DNA from: Echinarachnius parma
Lineage: Eukaryota > Echinodermata > Echinoidea > Clypeasteroida > Echinarachniidae
Assembly: GCA_037951105.1 (NCBI GenBank)
Contig: JBAMJV010007152.1
Coordinates: forward strand, 34,112-98,111
Direction: 5' to 3'
DNA length: 64,000 nucleotides
Position numbers and translations under genes: made by a program. The notes under the pieces are model-generated. The model saw only the letters and a program-made list of their open reading frames with translations. It was not told where the DNA came from and searched no databases. The number at the start of each line of letters is the position of its first letter. Position 1 is the first letter of the stretch. Below, one piece after another: positions 11,395 through 22,784 of this stretch.

Positions 11395-12756
11395 ATGAAG
11401 ACGGGTCGTCTATTCCAGTGCGTCTGCTTTCCATTTCTACTCCTCAAAAGACTTCTTATTTGGCTGTGCTACCACCAAGCTCGGAGAAAGTTCATCCTTG
11501 CCTGTCTAGCGGTCTACGTCACCACGTTCGTGGTTATCTTGCCGTATCTCATGAAAGATCTTCCGCTCACCAAGTACTACAAAGTCTGGCATCGTAATCC
11601 CAACAGCATCATAACGGAAGCGAAGAAAGCGAATCGTCGGTATGCGGATCTTGCCGACGCCAAGCTTGCCGGTCTACCAAAAGCTGCCACAAAACGGCTG
11701 TACGAGGAGTCTAGCCAGCATAGCGACCTGGAGTTTGTCGTTGCTGTGGTAACGGTGCGTCGTAATGGTTACCATTTTGGTCCGAGGTATCTCACCCAGG
11801 TGATGGTCGCTCTGCATGAAGTTCTGCAACATTCCACGGATAGCGCCACTTTATTCATATGCAATGCGGATGGGGACAGAAGAAAACACGAAGAAGCGAT
11901 CGCTCTTTCCGAGTACTTCCCAACTGTGGATGTGAAGAGTTCTCCAGTGGATAACGAGTACGAACGGGAGAAGCTACACTACGTCTCCTGTCTGTCCGAC
12001 GCGCAGAAATTCTCCGCAAAGTATGTCCTCCTCCTTCAGGATGATGCACTACCCCACAAAGATTTCTATTCGACCTTGAAATACATTCTATCACACAGAA
12101 TTGAGACCCAAATTCAACGTGGTGTCCTTCAAAGGGGACAGAGTGACTGGGCCTGGTTCAAACTGAACTTTCCAAACTCGCTCGCGAGATACGAAGGCAA
12201 CTACTTCTTCGCACTTGAGTGGATTTCACTGAGTGCCTTGTTAACAGGTCTAGCAGTTGATCTACTTTTCGTTGTTTCATGTAAACTGTGTTGTGCCTTT
12301 AATCCTGAAAGCCATGGAGTGAACAGTGCCTGTAGAAAGGCTTTTCCTTTGTTTGCGGTGTTCGTAGCGGTGTTTGGCTACTTCTTTCTCTTGATTTGGG
12401 TTTCGGGGAGAGGCTTCGTCAATCTTCCACGGTATCTGTCAGAGTCCTTCTACACTCTGGGGCCGGGCACGTCATGTTGTCTCCCTGCCGTTGTGTTCCC
12501 ACGACAACAGATCCCAGGCATCTTGGGATACCTGCGAGGCGTCAAGCTCCACTCGGAGAATCCGCTCGACTTTGCTATGGACAACTACCTTCAGGAGACT
12601 GGCATGCGACAGTACTTGATTAACCCAAACATATTCACTCATATCGGTGTGGAGTCGGCCCTTCATGGAGTTGCCAGCCCGAGCGCTGCTGAAGATTATC
12701 TCTTTTCCGTAAACTACTTGATAGATATGCTTCCAAACTTTTATCGCAATCAGTAA
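11395..12756 (+). CDS. PGAP4: PGAP4-like GPI-GalNAc transferase (TMEM246 family), single coding exon
   Basis: The 453-residue ORF matches the PGAP4/TMEM246 family (human about 403 aa), a Golgi enzyme that adds the GalNAc side chain to GPI anchors. Visible: a first membrane segment at about residues 32-54; the GT-A core start LEFVVAVVTVRR (112-123); LFICNADGDRR (153-163); YVLLLQDDALPHKDF (210-224), the acidic metal-binding motif; a membrane hairpin at about 276-301 and 317-337 inserted within the GT-A fold, as known for this family; and the C-terminal part LGYLRGVKLHSENPLDFAMD (377-396). Human PGAP4 has EDD from memory; here it is QDD (215-217), with both aspartates kept. The start is the ATG after which homology and the membrane anchor begin; an acceptor (tctctgcag) ends at 11305, so the 5'UTR is spliced and the CDS is intronless. 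Decayed copies of the 3' end follow. Family assignment is secure; activity is inferred. Confidence 0.88.
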   Translation: MKTGRLFQCVCFPFLLLKRLLIWLCYHQARRKFILACLAVYVTTFVVILPYLMKDLPLTKYYKVWHRNPNSIITEAKKANRRYADLADAKLAGLPKAATKRLYEESSQHSDLEFVVAVVTVRRNGYHFGPRYLTQVMVALHEVLQHSTDSATLFICNADGDRRKHEEAIALSEYFPTVDVKSSPVDNEYEREKLHYVSCLSDAQKFSAKYVLLLQDDALPHKDFYSTLKYILSHRIETQIQRGVLQRGQSDWAWFKLNFPNSLARYEGNYFFALEWISLSALLTGLAVDLLFVVSCKLCCAFNPESHGVNSACRKAFPLFAVFVAVFGYFFLLIWVSGRGFVNLPRYLSESFYTLGPGTSCCLPAVVFPRQQIPGILGYLRGVKLHSENPLDFAMDNYLQETGMRQYLINPNIFTHIGVESALHGVASPSAAEDYLFSVNYLIDMLPNFYRNQ

Positions 12757-12914
12757 AATTTAGTTAAAAGGATACCTTTATCTTTGAGGACTCTTCTTTC
12801 AATTGCGCCAGTACTTCAAAACGCAGATGGGGTTGTCGGCCATTCATGGAATAGCTAGTCTTAGCGCTGCTGAAGACTTATCTCTTTTCTTTAAACTACA
12901 TGATAGACATATCG

Positions 12915-13243
12915 GGGCTCCACACTTACATTTTTTGTCAGTGGCCCGGTCGGGCCAGTGAAATAATTTCTTCCCCTTTTCTGGTGGCCTGATAGAAAAA
13001 TTTACTGGCCCGAAAATTTGATTTCATGAGAAAACTTTTTACTTTTCAAAATATCACTCTTTCCTAATCAAACCTGGGATAGTAGATGAAGCATGACATG
13101 AAACAAAACAAGATTTTTCTGATTTTGTCAATGTCGGGTAGAAAATCTGCTTACCCGATCGGGCCACCAAAATATGACTTTTATACTTTTTGCTGGCCCG
13201 AAGTGCAATTTCACTGGCCCAGTGCGAGTGTCGAGCCCTGGAT
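12915..13243. mobile_element. GCCCGATCGGGC-palindrome element
   Basis: GTGGCCCGGTCGGGCCAGTG near 12950 and ACTGGCCCAGTGCGAGTGTC near the right end. Splits a PGAP4 3'-end copy. Confidence 0.65.
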
Positions 13244-14136
13244 ATAAGCTTCCAGAATGTATTGCAATAAGTAAAATTCAGTTTGGAGGATATATCTTTG
13301 AGGACACTTTCTTTCAATTGCGCCAACACTTAAAAACGCAGATAAGGGTTGTCGGCCCTTCATGGAATAGCGAGTCTAAGCGCTGCTGAAGACTTCTTTT
13401 CTTTAAACTACATGATAGATAATAAACTTCCAGAATCCAGACTTTTATCGCAATCAGTAAAATTAAGTTTGGAGGATATATCTTTGAGGACACTTTCTTT
13501 CATTTGAGCCAGAACTTAAAAGCTCAGATATGGGTTGTTGGGCATGTCACCCTTCATGGAATGTTTGAGCGCTACTGAAGAATTATCTCTTTTTTGTAAA
13601 CTAGATTATAATCACAATCATTACAATTTATTTCAAAGGATATTACTCTTCAATAATGCCAGAACTCCTTGTTGACCATACATTGCGAGACAAACGAATA
13701 TCACTAGCGATATTATTTCCGATACTATATCCGCAATGAGTAATATGTTTAGTATTAATTCAGATGTAGGTTTTCGGGCATGACCCTCATAGAATAGCCA
13801 GTTTGAGCGCTGCTGAAAACTGATCTCTTTTCTGTAAACTACTTGATAGATATATCCTACACTTCCAGATTTTTCATCGCAATCAGTAAAATTGAATTTA
13901 AATCACAAAGGATATATCTGTTGCTTTCAGTTGCGCCAGTGCTTAAAAAACATGTTCTCTCACTTAGGGGTTGTCGACCCTTCGTGTAATAGCCAGTCTA
14001 ACAGCTGCTGAAGATTAGCTATTTCCTGTAAACTGTATGATAGAGCTCTTTATCACCTGACTTAGTAAATACAGTACAAATGAGCTGCCATAAAATATTA
14101 CATGGCACTGTTACATGGCAATCAGATGATAAAACA

Positions 14137-14326
14137 GTTGTTAACTTTGCTGTCGGGGAAAATCATGGAATGTTCCCCTCGGGATTTAAAATGCTATTTC
14201 GTGAAGAAAATAAGTCCCTCGATTACATCTCGGGACTTATTTACTCTTCCCTCAATAGCATTTAAAATCCCTCGGGAGTGGAACATTCCGTGCTTTTCCC
14301 TCCACCACCAGTTAACAACTGTATAA
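14137..14326. mobile_element. Short foldback MITE (ends ACAGTTGTTAACT)
   Basis: Inverted ends ACAGTTGTTAAC / GTTAACAACTGT and extended internal complementarity (ATTTAAAATGCTATT against AATAGCATTTAAAAT). Confidence 0.8.
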
Positions 14327-14714
14327 TGTTTCCAGATTCTCCTCTCAATCAGTACAATTTAATTCAACAGTTCAAAGGATATACCAAGAGAAAACTCTTC
14401 TGAATTGTGGCAGTACTTTATCAACTCAAACATTTTTCTGCATCTTAGGTGCTGATTGTGAAATAGCCAGTAATAATAGGTGCAGCTGAATATAATGTAA
14501 ACTCGCTAAATTACTTGATATCTAGATAATTATATCTTGCCAGATATTTATTGCAATCAGTAACATTTAATTCAAAGGAAATATCGAGTTTGCTTGCTCT
14601 CCATTGGGCAAGTACTTGATCAACTGAACTATTTTCACTAACACAGGTGTTAATGGCACATCATAGAGCTCTAGTAAAATGGGTGCTGAAGATTATCTAG
14701 AAGTTCTAGTTATA

Positions 14715-15232
14715 CAGGGTGGCCCAAAAAAAACGGAACGGGGACCTTCTCAAAATACAGCAACACAATTATTATGTCCAACGGATAGGGTGTCTTTTCC
14801 AATGATCAACGATACCAAGAACAGCCATTTTGGTTGAGTAGTTTTTGTTCTAGGGCGCTGTGAGTGACATGATGTCAGGTTCCGTTTTTTGTCAATTTTA
14901 CCTAGTTAGGGCCATTCAAACCGCTCGCACCGCCTTTCATAGCATATAACACAGCGCGCCTTTGGCAGTGTGCACTCAGCCGTGTGCTGAGATAATGGGC
15001 ATCGTATTACGGGCAGTGAGTGCGGTTTTACTGGCCCTGACTAGGTACAAATTGACAAAAATTGGCACCTGACATGGTCTCACTCACAGCATCCTAAAAC
15101 AAAAACTACACGACCAAAATTACTGTTCTTGGTATCGTTTTTCATTGGAAAAGACACCCTAACTGATGGACATATATAGTTTGGTACTATATTTTGGGAA
15201 GTGCCCCGTTCCATTTTTGTTTGGCCACCCTG
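14715..15232. mobile_element. Foldback MITE with mariner-like ends
   Basis: CAGGGTGGCCCAAAAAAAAC at the left and its reverse complement at the right, flanked by TA (14713-14714, 15233-15234). The two halves are inverted repeats over roughly 200 bp each. Inserted in the PGAP4 3'-end copies. Confidence 0.85.
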
Positions 15233-15396
15233 TATAGATATCTTTCCAGATATTTATTGCAATCCAACAAAGTTTATTTAATTCTTTGAGGACTAGCTCA
15301 CATTCCTTTCAATGGTGCCAGTACTTAAAATCAACTCATACATCTGTACTGTCACATAGGTGATGATTCAATGGCTGCGGAAGAAACTAGTAGTAG

Positions 15397-15590
15397 TACA
15401 GTCAAACCTGTGTACACTGACCTCCCAAGGGAAACAAAAATAGTGGCAACTATAAATAAGTGACCACTATAGACAGGTTAAACATTATTTTCTCTGCAGG
15501 GGATCACGTTTGGTGGCCGCTATAGGCAGGTAGCCATAAGACAGGTTGGCTGCTATAGACAGGTGGCCACAAAGACAGGTTAGAGTGCCT
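15397..15590. mobile_element. MITE family D (ACAGTCAAACCTGT)
   Basis: Starts ACAGTCAAACCTGT and has repeated GTGGCCAC / CTATAGACAGGT blocks. Copies also lie at about 37146-37320 and 44183-44347 in EIF4G2 introns, both ending ACACAGGTTTGA. Confidence 0.8.
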
Positions 15591-15950
15591 GTTAGACTTA
15601 TTTTATTTCCAGATTTCAGATTGTTGTCGCAATTAGTAAAAAATTAATTCCAAGCAATAAAATGTATATATATCTATATTTGAGAGTCGTATAAATTTTC
15701 AGCAGTATTTTCCATATTTATATCTATATTTGTGAACTTTTGCTATCAATTGCTTTCAGGGGTTCCAGTACTTTATCAACTCAGACGTAATATTTTTTCT
15801 CATGAGTGTTGAGTCACCAAACATTTGGGATACCAAAGTTGTTCTTTATAAAAAAAATTGTACTAATTGCCAAACGAGGCAACTAATTTACAACTTTTTT
15901 ATGTTCTTCCTTGTTTTTAGGCCACCCAATTCGAGTTATGGGTAATGGCC

Positions 15951-16208
15951 TGTAGTCCCACTGTACCGTTTCTCCTTCCATTTCCTATCCGACCGAAATG
16001 TGGCAAAACGATCAGTATCTAACAAATTTAGTTGACGTTCCATGACGTTTCGTTTCACGTGAAACGGAGCCGAATTAAAAGTATCACACTACTGTAGTCC
16101 ATTTCAAACTTGGTCCGCATAATTTTGTTTCCTGCTAGTAGCCTACCTTCCGGATGTCAAGCCGATAGGAAACAGAAGGGAAAATGGTGCAGTGGGACTG
16201 GGCCATAT
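15951..16208. mobile_element. MITE family E (GTAGTCCCACT)
   Basis: Ends GTAGTCCCACTGTA and CAGTGGGACTGG. A relative at about 35145-35392 shares the ends and the CCTATCCG, CCGGAAGGTA and TAGGAAACRGAAGG blocks. Confidence 0.75.
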
Positions 16209-16231
16209 AAGGAAAGTTTCAAAGGGTTCTT

Positions 16232-16866
16232 GCTACTTGAGAGTGTCGTGGTATATTGGTTCGGGCCTTTGTCTTTCAATACGAGGGTCGTGAGTTTGAT
16301 TCCCAGCCGCGGCACGTGTGTCCTTTATGCCGCCCTCAGACCGGGCTACGCTCTAGCCACGATCTAGACAATAGCTGATCACAATCGCTGGAATGTACCT
16401 GCAAAATGTCTTTTGTCCAATGAGGATCTGAAGATCGCCGAAGACCCACGACCGCTTTCTACATGTCGAAAGCGGTCGTGGGTCTTTGGCGACCTACTCT
16501 TTTGTTCAGGGAGCCAATGTATGTCCATGCATGAGAGGCTATCCTTTCACCTATGTGCGATAATCCTCCCATTCATTCGTCATCGTTCGGACAGTGCTTC
16601 GCCTCCCACTGCCAAATTTATGAATGGGGATTAGGAGCGCAGCGAGAGCGTAGCCTGTGTGAGGGGGGTATTAGCAAGACACTTTATTCACAATTGCTGC
16701 TCTTAACCGAGGTGTAGTAAATGGGTACTTGGCAGGAATGTATTCCTTGAAATGCTTGAGCGCCCCATCAGACATGGTAGCTCGGCTAAAGCCAAGGTAA
16801 TGATGCTCTGAGCGCTTTGGGACTTTGGTGATAAAGCGCTATATAAAAATGGATATTATTATTACT
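16232..16866 (+). repeat. tRNA-derived SINE
   Basis: The head is tRNA-like: GTGTCGT pairs with GCGGCAC, with an A-box-like region and a B box (GAGTTTGATTCCC). The tail is AAGCGCTATATAAAAATGGA then ATT repeats, a tail type common in invertebrate SINEs. A related tail fragment is at about 27585-27665. A 24 bp hairpin is embedded at 16436-16491. Confidence 0.7.
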
Positions 16867-17578
16867 TATATTTTACATTGAAATTGATATAGTATCATAC
16901 AATCATGTACATTAGCCTCGAATTTGGAAGGCTTTTTGCAAGGTAAATAGTACCCCTTCAACAGGTGTACTCGATTAAGCAGTAACAATTTCCATAAGAG
17001 ACATACAAAATGTTTGAGTGGTCAAATTGTACCCCTTTAAATGTTATCCCCATTAAGCAGAGACTATTCTACTATACAATCATGTACTTGCATACTAATT
17101 CATTCAAAAAGAAAATAATGTGTATAAAAAGTATTATTAGGTTTAATAATGTGTGAAACTTCAACTCTGGTTTGTACATGTAAACAATATTACCAAATGT
17201 TTATATTTCTGGTCAGTTTCTCTAATATGTTTGAACCATTTATGTACCAGTACAAACAATATTGTGTACTTTCAAAAGTGTGTGTTTAAACTAATTTAGT
17301 AGAAGTAAACATCTATTTTTATATATGAATCAATCAATTTTGTGTTTTGAATTCGATAACCATTTATGTACCAGTACAAACAATAAATATATATCATGTA
17401 CTTTCAAAAGTGTGAGTTTAAACTAATTTAGTAGAAGTAAACATCTATTTTTATATATGAATCAATCAATTTTGTGTTTTGAATTGGATAAATAATTCTA
17501 CTATTGACTAGTAATGTGCTGAATCTGTATGTTTCTATGTCTAGATAATGAATAAGTATTGTATTTTATTTTATTGTG

Positions 17579-18712
17579 TTTTTATGCCTCCGCAACGAAG
17601 TAGCCGGAGGCATTATGTTTTCGGGTTGTCCGTCCGTCCGTACGTACGTACGTACGTACGTCCCGTTCTCGTGATCGCGTTATCTCAAGAACCGATTGAC
17701 GGATTTTCACCAAACTTGGGTCATGTATGTATCTTGGGGGGCCGATGATCTGATTAGATTTTGGGGTCATGAGGTCAAAGGTCAAAGGTCACAGAGCTCA
17801 TTATATATGCAAAAATAGCTCGTGATCGCGTTATCTCAAGAACGGATTGACGGATTCTGACCAAACTTGGTACATGTATGTATCTTTGGGGGCCAATGAT
17901 CTGATTAGATTTTGGGGTCATGAGGTCAAAGGTCACAGAGCTCATTATATATGCAAAAATAGCTCGTGATCGCGTATCTCAAGAACGGATTGACGGATTC
18001 TGACCAAACTTGGTACATGTATGTATCTTGGGGAGCCGATGATCCGATTAGATTTTGGGGTCATGAGGTCAAAGGTCAAAGGTCACAGAGCTCATTATAT
18101 ATGCAAATATAGCTCATGATCGCGTTATCTCAAGAAGGGATTGACAGATTCTGACCAAACTTGGTACATGTATGTATCTTGGGGGGCCGATGATCTGATT
18201 AGATTTTGGGGTCATGAGGTCAAAGGTCAAAGGTCACAGAGCTCATTATATATGCAAAAATAGCTCGTGATCGCGTTATCTAAAGAAGGGATTGACAGAT
18301 TCTGACCAAACTTGGTACATGTATGTTCCTTGGAGAGCCAATGAACTGATTAGATTTTGGGGGTCATGAGGTCAAAGGTCACAGGGCTCATTATATGTAA
18401 AAGTAGCTTGAGATTGGAAATCTCAAGAACTGAATATCAGATTTCAATCCAAATTGATACCTGAATGTATCTTAGGGAACAATTGTAGTCATTAGATTTT
18501 GGGGTCATGAGGGCAAAGGTCAAGGTCACTGATAGCTCATAATTGTGATACGTCAAGATCTAAAATACAGAGTACCATCAAAATTGAGTTGACAGAATTA
18601 ATTCAGTGTACAGAATTAATTCAGTGTATATGTTGATTTGGGCTTGATATAAATAAATTGCGTAATGGCGGAGGCATCATTTTCGACTGCGCGCAGTCGA
18701 AGATCCATCTAG
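17579..18712. mobile_element. Tandem-repeat element with terminal hairpin and CCGT/TACG microsatellite
   Basis: It starts with a hairpin (ATGCCTCCG...CCGGAGGCAT), then CCGT/TACG repeats, then five to six units of 143-151 bp beginning CGTGATCGCGTTATCTCAAG (17670, 17821, 17964, about 18115, 18266). It closes near GGCGGAGGCATCATT. The plan resembles Helitron-related non-autonomous elements with central tandem repeats; that assignment is inference. Confidence 0.7.
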
Positions 18713-18773
18713 TTTAATCAATTGTTGCGTTATTATTTGGTACAAATATCCTAAGTTGAACTTAAAGGACCTA

Positions 18774-19497
18774 AAGGGCCATTCTTGGTCACGTGTGTGA
18801 CCCAAAATAGGAAAAATTCTGAAATAAGATGCTTATATTTTAGAAAGTATAGGAGGTATGGTGATGTGAACTTCATATATGACTTGCATATGTTGAAGTC
18901 TTTCATGTGTAACACAAAAGATTATATTAGGATTACGTTGCCCAAGGACAGAGGTCAAATGGCATCGGTCACGTGTGTGACTTCGCACGGGAGCACTTTT
19001 GAAGAAAAAAAAATTTAACTCAATTTCATTTTGGAAATCCTGTGAAATATGAAAAGCTAAAATGTTCATATTAGTATCAGACAATTTATCTCAAACGGTT
19101 GTTTTTTAATGCACGTTATTATGTGGGGATGTCTGGGTCACGTGTGTGACATTTTGGGGTGGTCACGTGTGTGACATGTACAATGTGAATGGAAATATGA
19201 ATTTTACAAATATTAAGTTTAGATAGTAAAATGAAGTTCAATTGTCACAAAGTTGGTATCATCATGTACAGGAGAATAAAAGGACTGGGCTAGCTTGATT
19301 ATTTCCTGAGTTATGATTTTTATTTGAATATTGAAATATGAAAATTTATGAATTTTTCTAAGAAATTTTATAAATAAAAAAATATATATATATTTCATGA
19401 ACCTTTGGACACTGATCTTTCCAATAATGAAATAAAACTACTAAAAAAAACAAACTTCATTTTTTCCAAAAAAGTTTCACTTTTCAAAGAATGGCCC
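18774..19497. mobile_element. Element with AGGGCCATTCTT ends and four GTCACGTGTGTGAC motifs
   Basis: Inverted ends AGGGCCATTCTT / AAGAATGGCCCT. GGTCACGTGTGTGAC occurs near 18788, 18968, 19137 and 19161. No real ORF. Confidence 0.65.
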
Positions 19498-19934
19498 TAA
19501 AGAATACAACGTACTTTGACACTTATTCCATAGTTGATGACTTGAAACATAGGTCTGCCGAAAAAAAATCCATGAAAATAAACACAGTAGTGATTTAAGA
19601 CTAGTTTTCTGATGCCAAATCTCACTTAGCAGCCAGTTTACGCCCCACCGACATTTAGGGTCCGGAATCGGTAGCATGATCGACATGTGATTGACAATTC
19701 ATTGGCTTGCGTCATGACGCATCATCTACAGAATTTAGTTCATTAGTCCGTTCTTTAGATGACGTCACATTTTGTTGATTTAAAAGGGGCGTTCCCAGGA
19801 CAATTAGATATTTACTTATTACCCCAAAATTTATTGATTTCATGAGAAATGACTGCCAAATTCTTTTTCTTCTGGAAAAATTACATATAGAGAGCCGAAT
19901 TGTGAAAATTAGGCCATCTAGACGCTGTAGTTCC

Positions 19935-20490
19935 TTCAAAGGGATAGTCGAGTATTGGTCAAACTTAACTTTAGTAACCAAAACCGGCACCATTACGGTA
20001 CAAAATAATAGTTATAACTTCACCATGCTCGAAAAGTATACACAATTACAAACGACTAAGTAAAACCCCTGTTATCATTCAAAAAGAGCCGTTACAACTC
20101 AAGAGGGCGCTATTTAAAAAAAAAAAATGGTTTTAGCCTTTTTTTCATACAAAATTGTGCATTTAATGTTTGTTAAAATAATGATTCAATAGAGATATCA
20201 TCAACGACTTTTTACAAACCTATTCTGATTTTTTTCAAAGTAGTCTTCGAACATTTTTGGAAATTTTTCTAAAAAGTCTAAATATCGCCTGGTGATTGCC
20301 GGTGAAGAACATTTTGAATAAAAATATATTTATGGATATTTCAGCCGTTTCTGAACCGATTTTGATCAAATAAAGTTGATTCTGTCATTAAAATTGTATG
20401 TTCTTTCGAATTTGACAGTCAGTTTTTCATTATCTCACAAAAAAATATCGGGGGCACTTCGGGAAATACCAATACTCAACACTACCTTTA
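19935..20490. mobile_element. MITE family A, second copy
   Basis: Same order of internal blocks as 478-1034, more diverged at the ends (TTCAAAGGGATAGTCGAGTA / ACTACCTTTA). Confidence 0.75.
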
Positions 20491-20494
20491 ACTC

Positions 20495-21741
20495 TAAGTT
20501 GGACTAAGTATGGAAAGCTGTTAGTTTCTTTGACAAATTTGTCTTTTAAAAGGTATTAAAGGGGACCACCAGGCAAAGAACAACACATTATTATATGTTT
20601 TGGTATCGTTTTGTGATATCAAATAGATACCCAACATTTTACAAAGGGTTGTGTAATTCATAAACAAAGCAATTAATTTCCACCACTTACGGAACCACTA
20701 ATATTTCCTGGTTCCATACGGGCCAAACATTTGCGAGTGCGCCAATGCTATTCACGCGTACGTTTTATATTCCAGATGATTCCTTCGCTCTGCATGCACA
20801 GAGCGCGTTGACTCTGCACACTGGTAGTCTTCTCATTCAGACCGCATTCAGAATGGTGATGCATTTTTCAATTATATATTTTTTCTGGAAACATATTTTT
20901 GTGAATTTGTCGCACCAGTAGTACTGTACAGGCTAAGGCTATCTATTGAATTATAAAAGAATTATATATGTCTATCTCAATGTGGAGAATATATTGATTA
21001 AAGATTACCAATGCTATGATTTTCAACTTGGTCATTGAACAAATTTTCCATTTAATTGTATTAATTTTTTTCAGTTGCTTTAGACTGCTGACAAATTTTT
21101 CTTGTGGACAACTCAAAGGAGTTTCTGGACATGTGTGCGTGTATGTGTGTGTGCGCGTGTGTGTGTGTATGTGTGTGCATGTTGGTAAGTGTGGTTGTGC
21201 GTGCATGCGTGAGTGAGTGTGAATACGCATGTTGGTAGGTGTGTATTTTTGTGTGAAGTGAATTACAAATAATACGGGAGTCTTGTGTACTTCAACAACA
21301 AAAAACAGTGGCCTAGCTATATGGGCCTACATAGTCTTGGAGCTAGCTAGACTATGAAACATAATATCAGATTTATTGAAGTATTACATGTATCTAAATT
21401 CTAAATTTATTTTACTTTCACGGTTTTCTCAACTGGTAGGGCACGTACGGTCTAGCAATCTGGAGGTCTCGGGTTCAAATACCGGATAAAGTAAATTTTC
21501 TTTGCTCATATACATACCTCTGGTCAGTTTCCCTATTTTTGAGCTAATTGAACTTTAGTTTAGAATTAATTGAAGTGATGACAAGAATATGGAAAAAATT
21601 TGCTATAAGGAAGTGATGTTATGTATTTTTACGAATAGATTTAGAAAAAATAATGACAGTAAAAACAGAAAGACGACAAAAAGAGGATTATGTGAAAAAT
21701 AAAACAAAAATAGAAAGTTAGAAGAAAAAAAAAAAGACATC
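20495..21741. other. No gene seen between PGAP4 repeats and tRNA-Asp
   Basis: A MITE-C fragment lies near 20500, GT-rich simple sequence at 21130-21245, and a degenerate tRNA-like stretch near 21425-21490. No ORF is credible. Confidence 0.4.
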
Positions 21742-21813
21742 CTCCTTGGCGGGGAATCGAACCCCGGTCTTCCGCGTGACAGGCGGAGATACTTACCACT
21801 ATACTACCAAGGA
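21742..21813 (-). tRNA. tRNA-Asp (anticodon GTC)
   Basis: The minus-strand 72-mer begins TCCTTGGTAGTATAGTGGTA and folds as a standard cloverleaf. Its acceptor arm is TCCTTGG/CCAAGGA with G discriminator. The anticodon loop is CTGTCAC (GTC) and the B box is GGTTCGATTCC. It closely resembles vertebrate tRNA-Asp. A run of T follows on the minus strand (A run at 21725-21735), serving as a Pol III terminator. There is no intron and CCA is not encoded, as expected for a eukaryote. Confidence 0.95.
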
Positions 21814-21952
21814 TTTGGATGAGAGTTGGGGGAACCTAATACCCTTATTCATTTGTTGGTGTAATACATGTAGTTTATTTTAGTAAAAAGCTATAATATA
21901 TAATATAGTTTGGTTTATCAACATCATATGTATTTCGCGTTGTATTAAGTTG

Positions 21953-22210
21953 TTAAAAATAAGGAAATGGTATCACATAACTAATTGCAAATCCCGTGAA
22001 ACCGCGCAAAAATTTAGGGTTGTCCCACATACCGATTTTCACGTATGGTTTGGCGCAGCTGCTGCATGACGAATGCCGAATGGGGGCCGCGCCAGCGCCA
22101 GGGCGGGGGCGGCGCGAATTGGCTGCGAAGGCTCTTAGTAACATTGTTGACATAGTGATGAATTGTTGATATGTTCATTGCTTGAATATGGCATATATTT
22201 ATATGCATGC
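21953..22210. other. GC-rich island of unknown role
   Basis: A compact GC-rich patch (about 22070-22130) close to the tRNA. The minus strand has ATG at 22153 with 66 open codons (MSTMLLRAFAANSRRPRPGA...), arginine-rich like a mitochondrial presequence, and a possible donor gtatgt. No family is recognised; it may be a promoter or chance. Confidence 0.2.
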
Positions 22211-22784
22211 ATGCAAGTCAAGTGCATATTATTATGTAATTTGGTACGTATATATACATGTGTCCACGCAAACTGAATGGAGATGAATGGCCATCATTTT
22301 CAATGCATACAATTTGCAACAAGTTTTAAATTTAGGAGGCAAGTGAATTATTGCCACTAAAATCCTCAAAAGGCAAAAGGAATATTACTCCTGCAGAGGA
22401 GTAAATAATTAGTCCAACAAAGTAACACACACACAACACCAAAACAAAAATAAAACCAAGCATTCACACTCATGTTTAAAATATATGCGCATGTAAATTA
22501 TATGCACATGCGCACATCACACACACACACACATACACACGTACGTACACAATGTCCATACACTGACAAAAAAAAAACACATTGTCAACTGAAACATTAA
22601 TTCACACTTCTCAGAACCAACAAAAATAAGTGCAAAGAAAAGTATGTTTTTATTATTAGTCTTCCATTAACGTTTATGAAATTCAGTTTGTGATATTCAA
22701 CATGATGGTTTCGATTTGTAGTTGGATTTGTCAAACAATTTATTCAAGAACTGAGACTAGAATTCACAAAGGTATTTTTGAAAT

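Larger units (their letters stand above)
12826..15830 (+). repeat. Decayed tandem copies of the PGAP4 3' end
   Basis: Beginning just after the PGAP4 stop, the block running from GTCGGCC.TTCATGG through GCGCTGCTGAAGA, TTTTCTGTAAACTAC, TATCGCAATCAGTAAAATT and CAATTGCGCCAGTACTT repeats at about 12826, 13347, 13531, 13749 and 13967, with fainter copies to about 15.8 kb. The copies are frameshifted and diverge with distance. Later transposons interrupt them at 12915-13243, 14137-14326, 14715-15232 and 15397-15590. Confidence 0.85.

Noticed and set aside
17670..18420. CRISPR or satellite array
   Set aside because: 143-151 bp units within a bounded element with a terminal hairpin; eukaryotic context.
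21425..21490. Second tRNA gene next to tRNA-Asp
   Set aside because: B-box-like GGTTCAAATAC and A-box-like text are present, but the anticodon stem and acceptor stem do not pair; at most a tRNA-derived relic.
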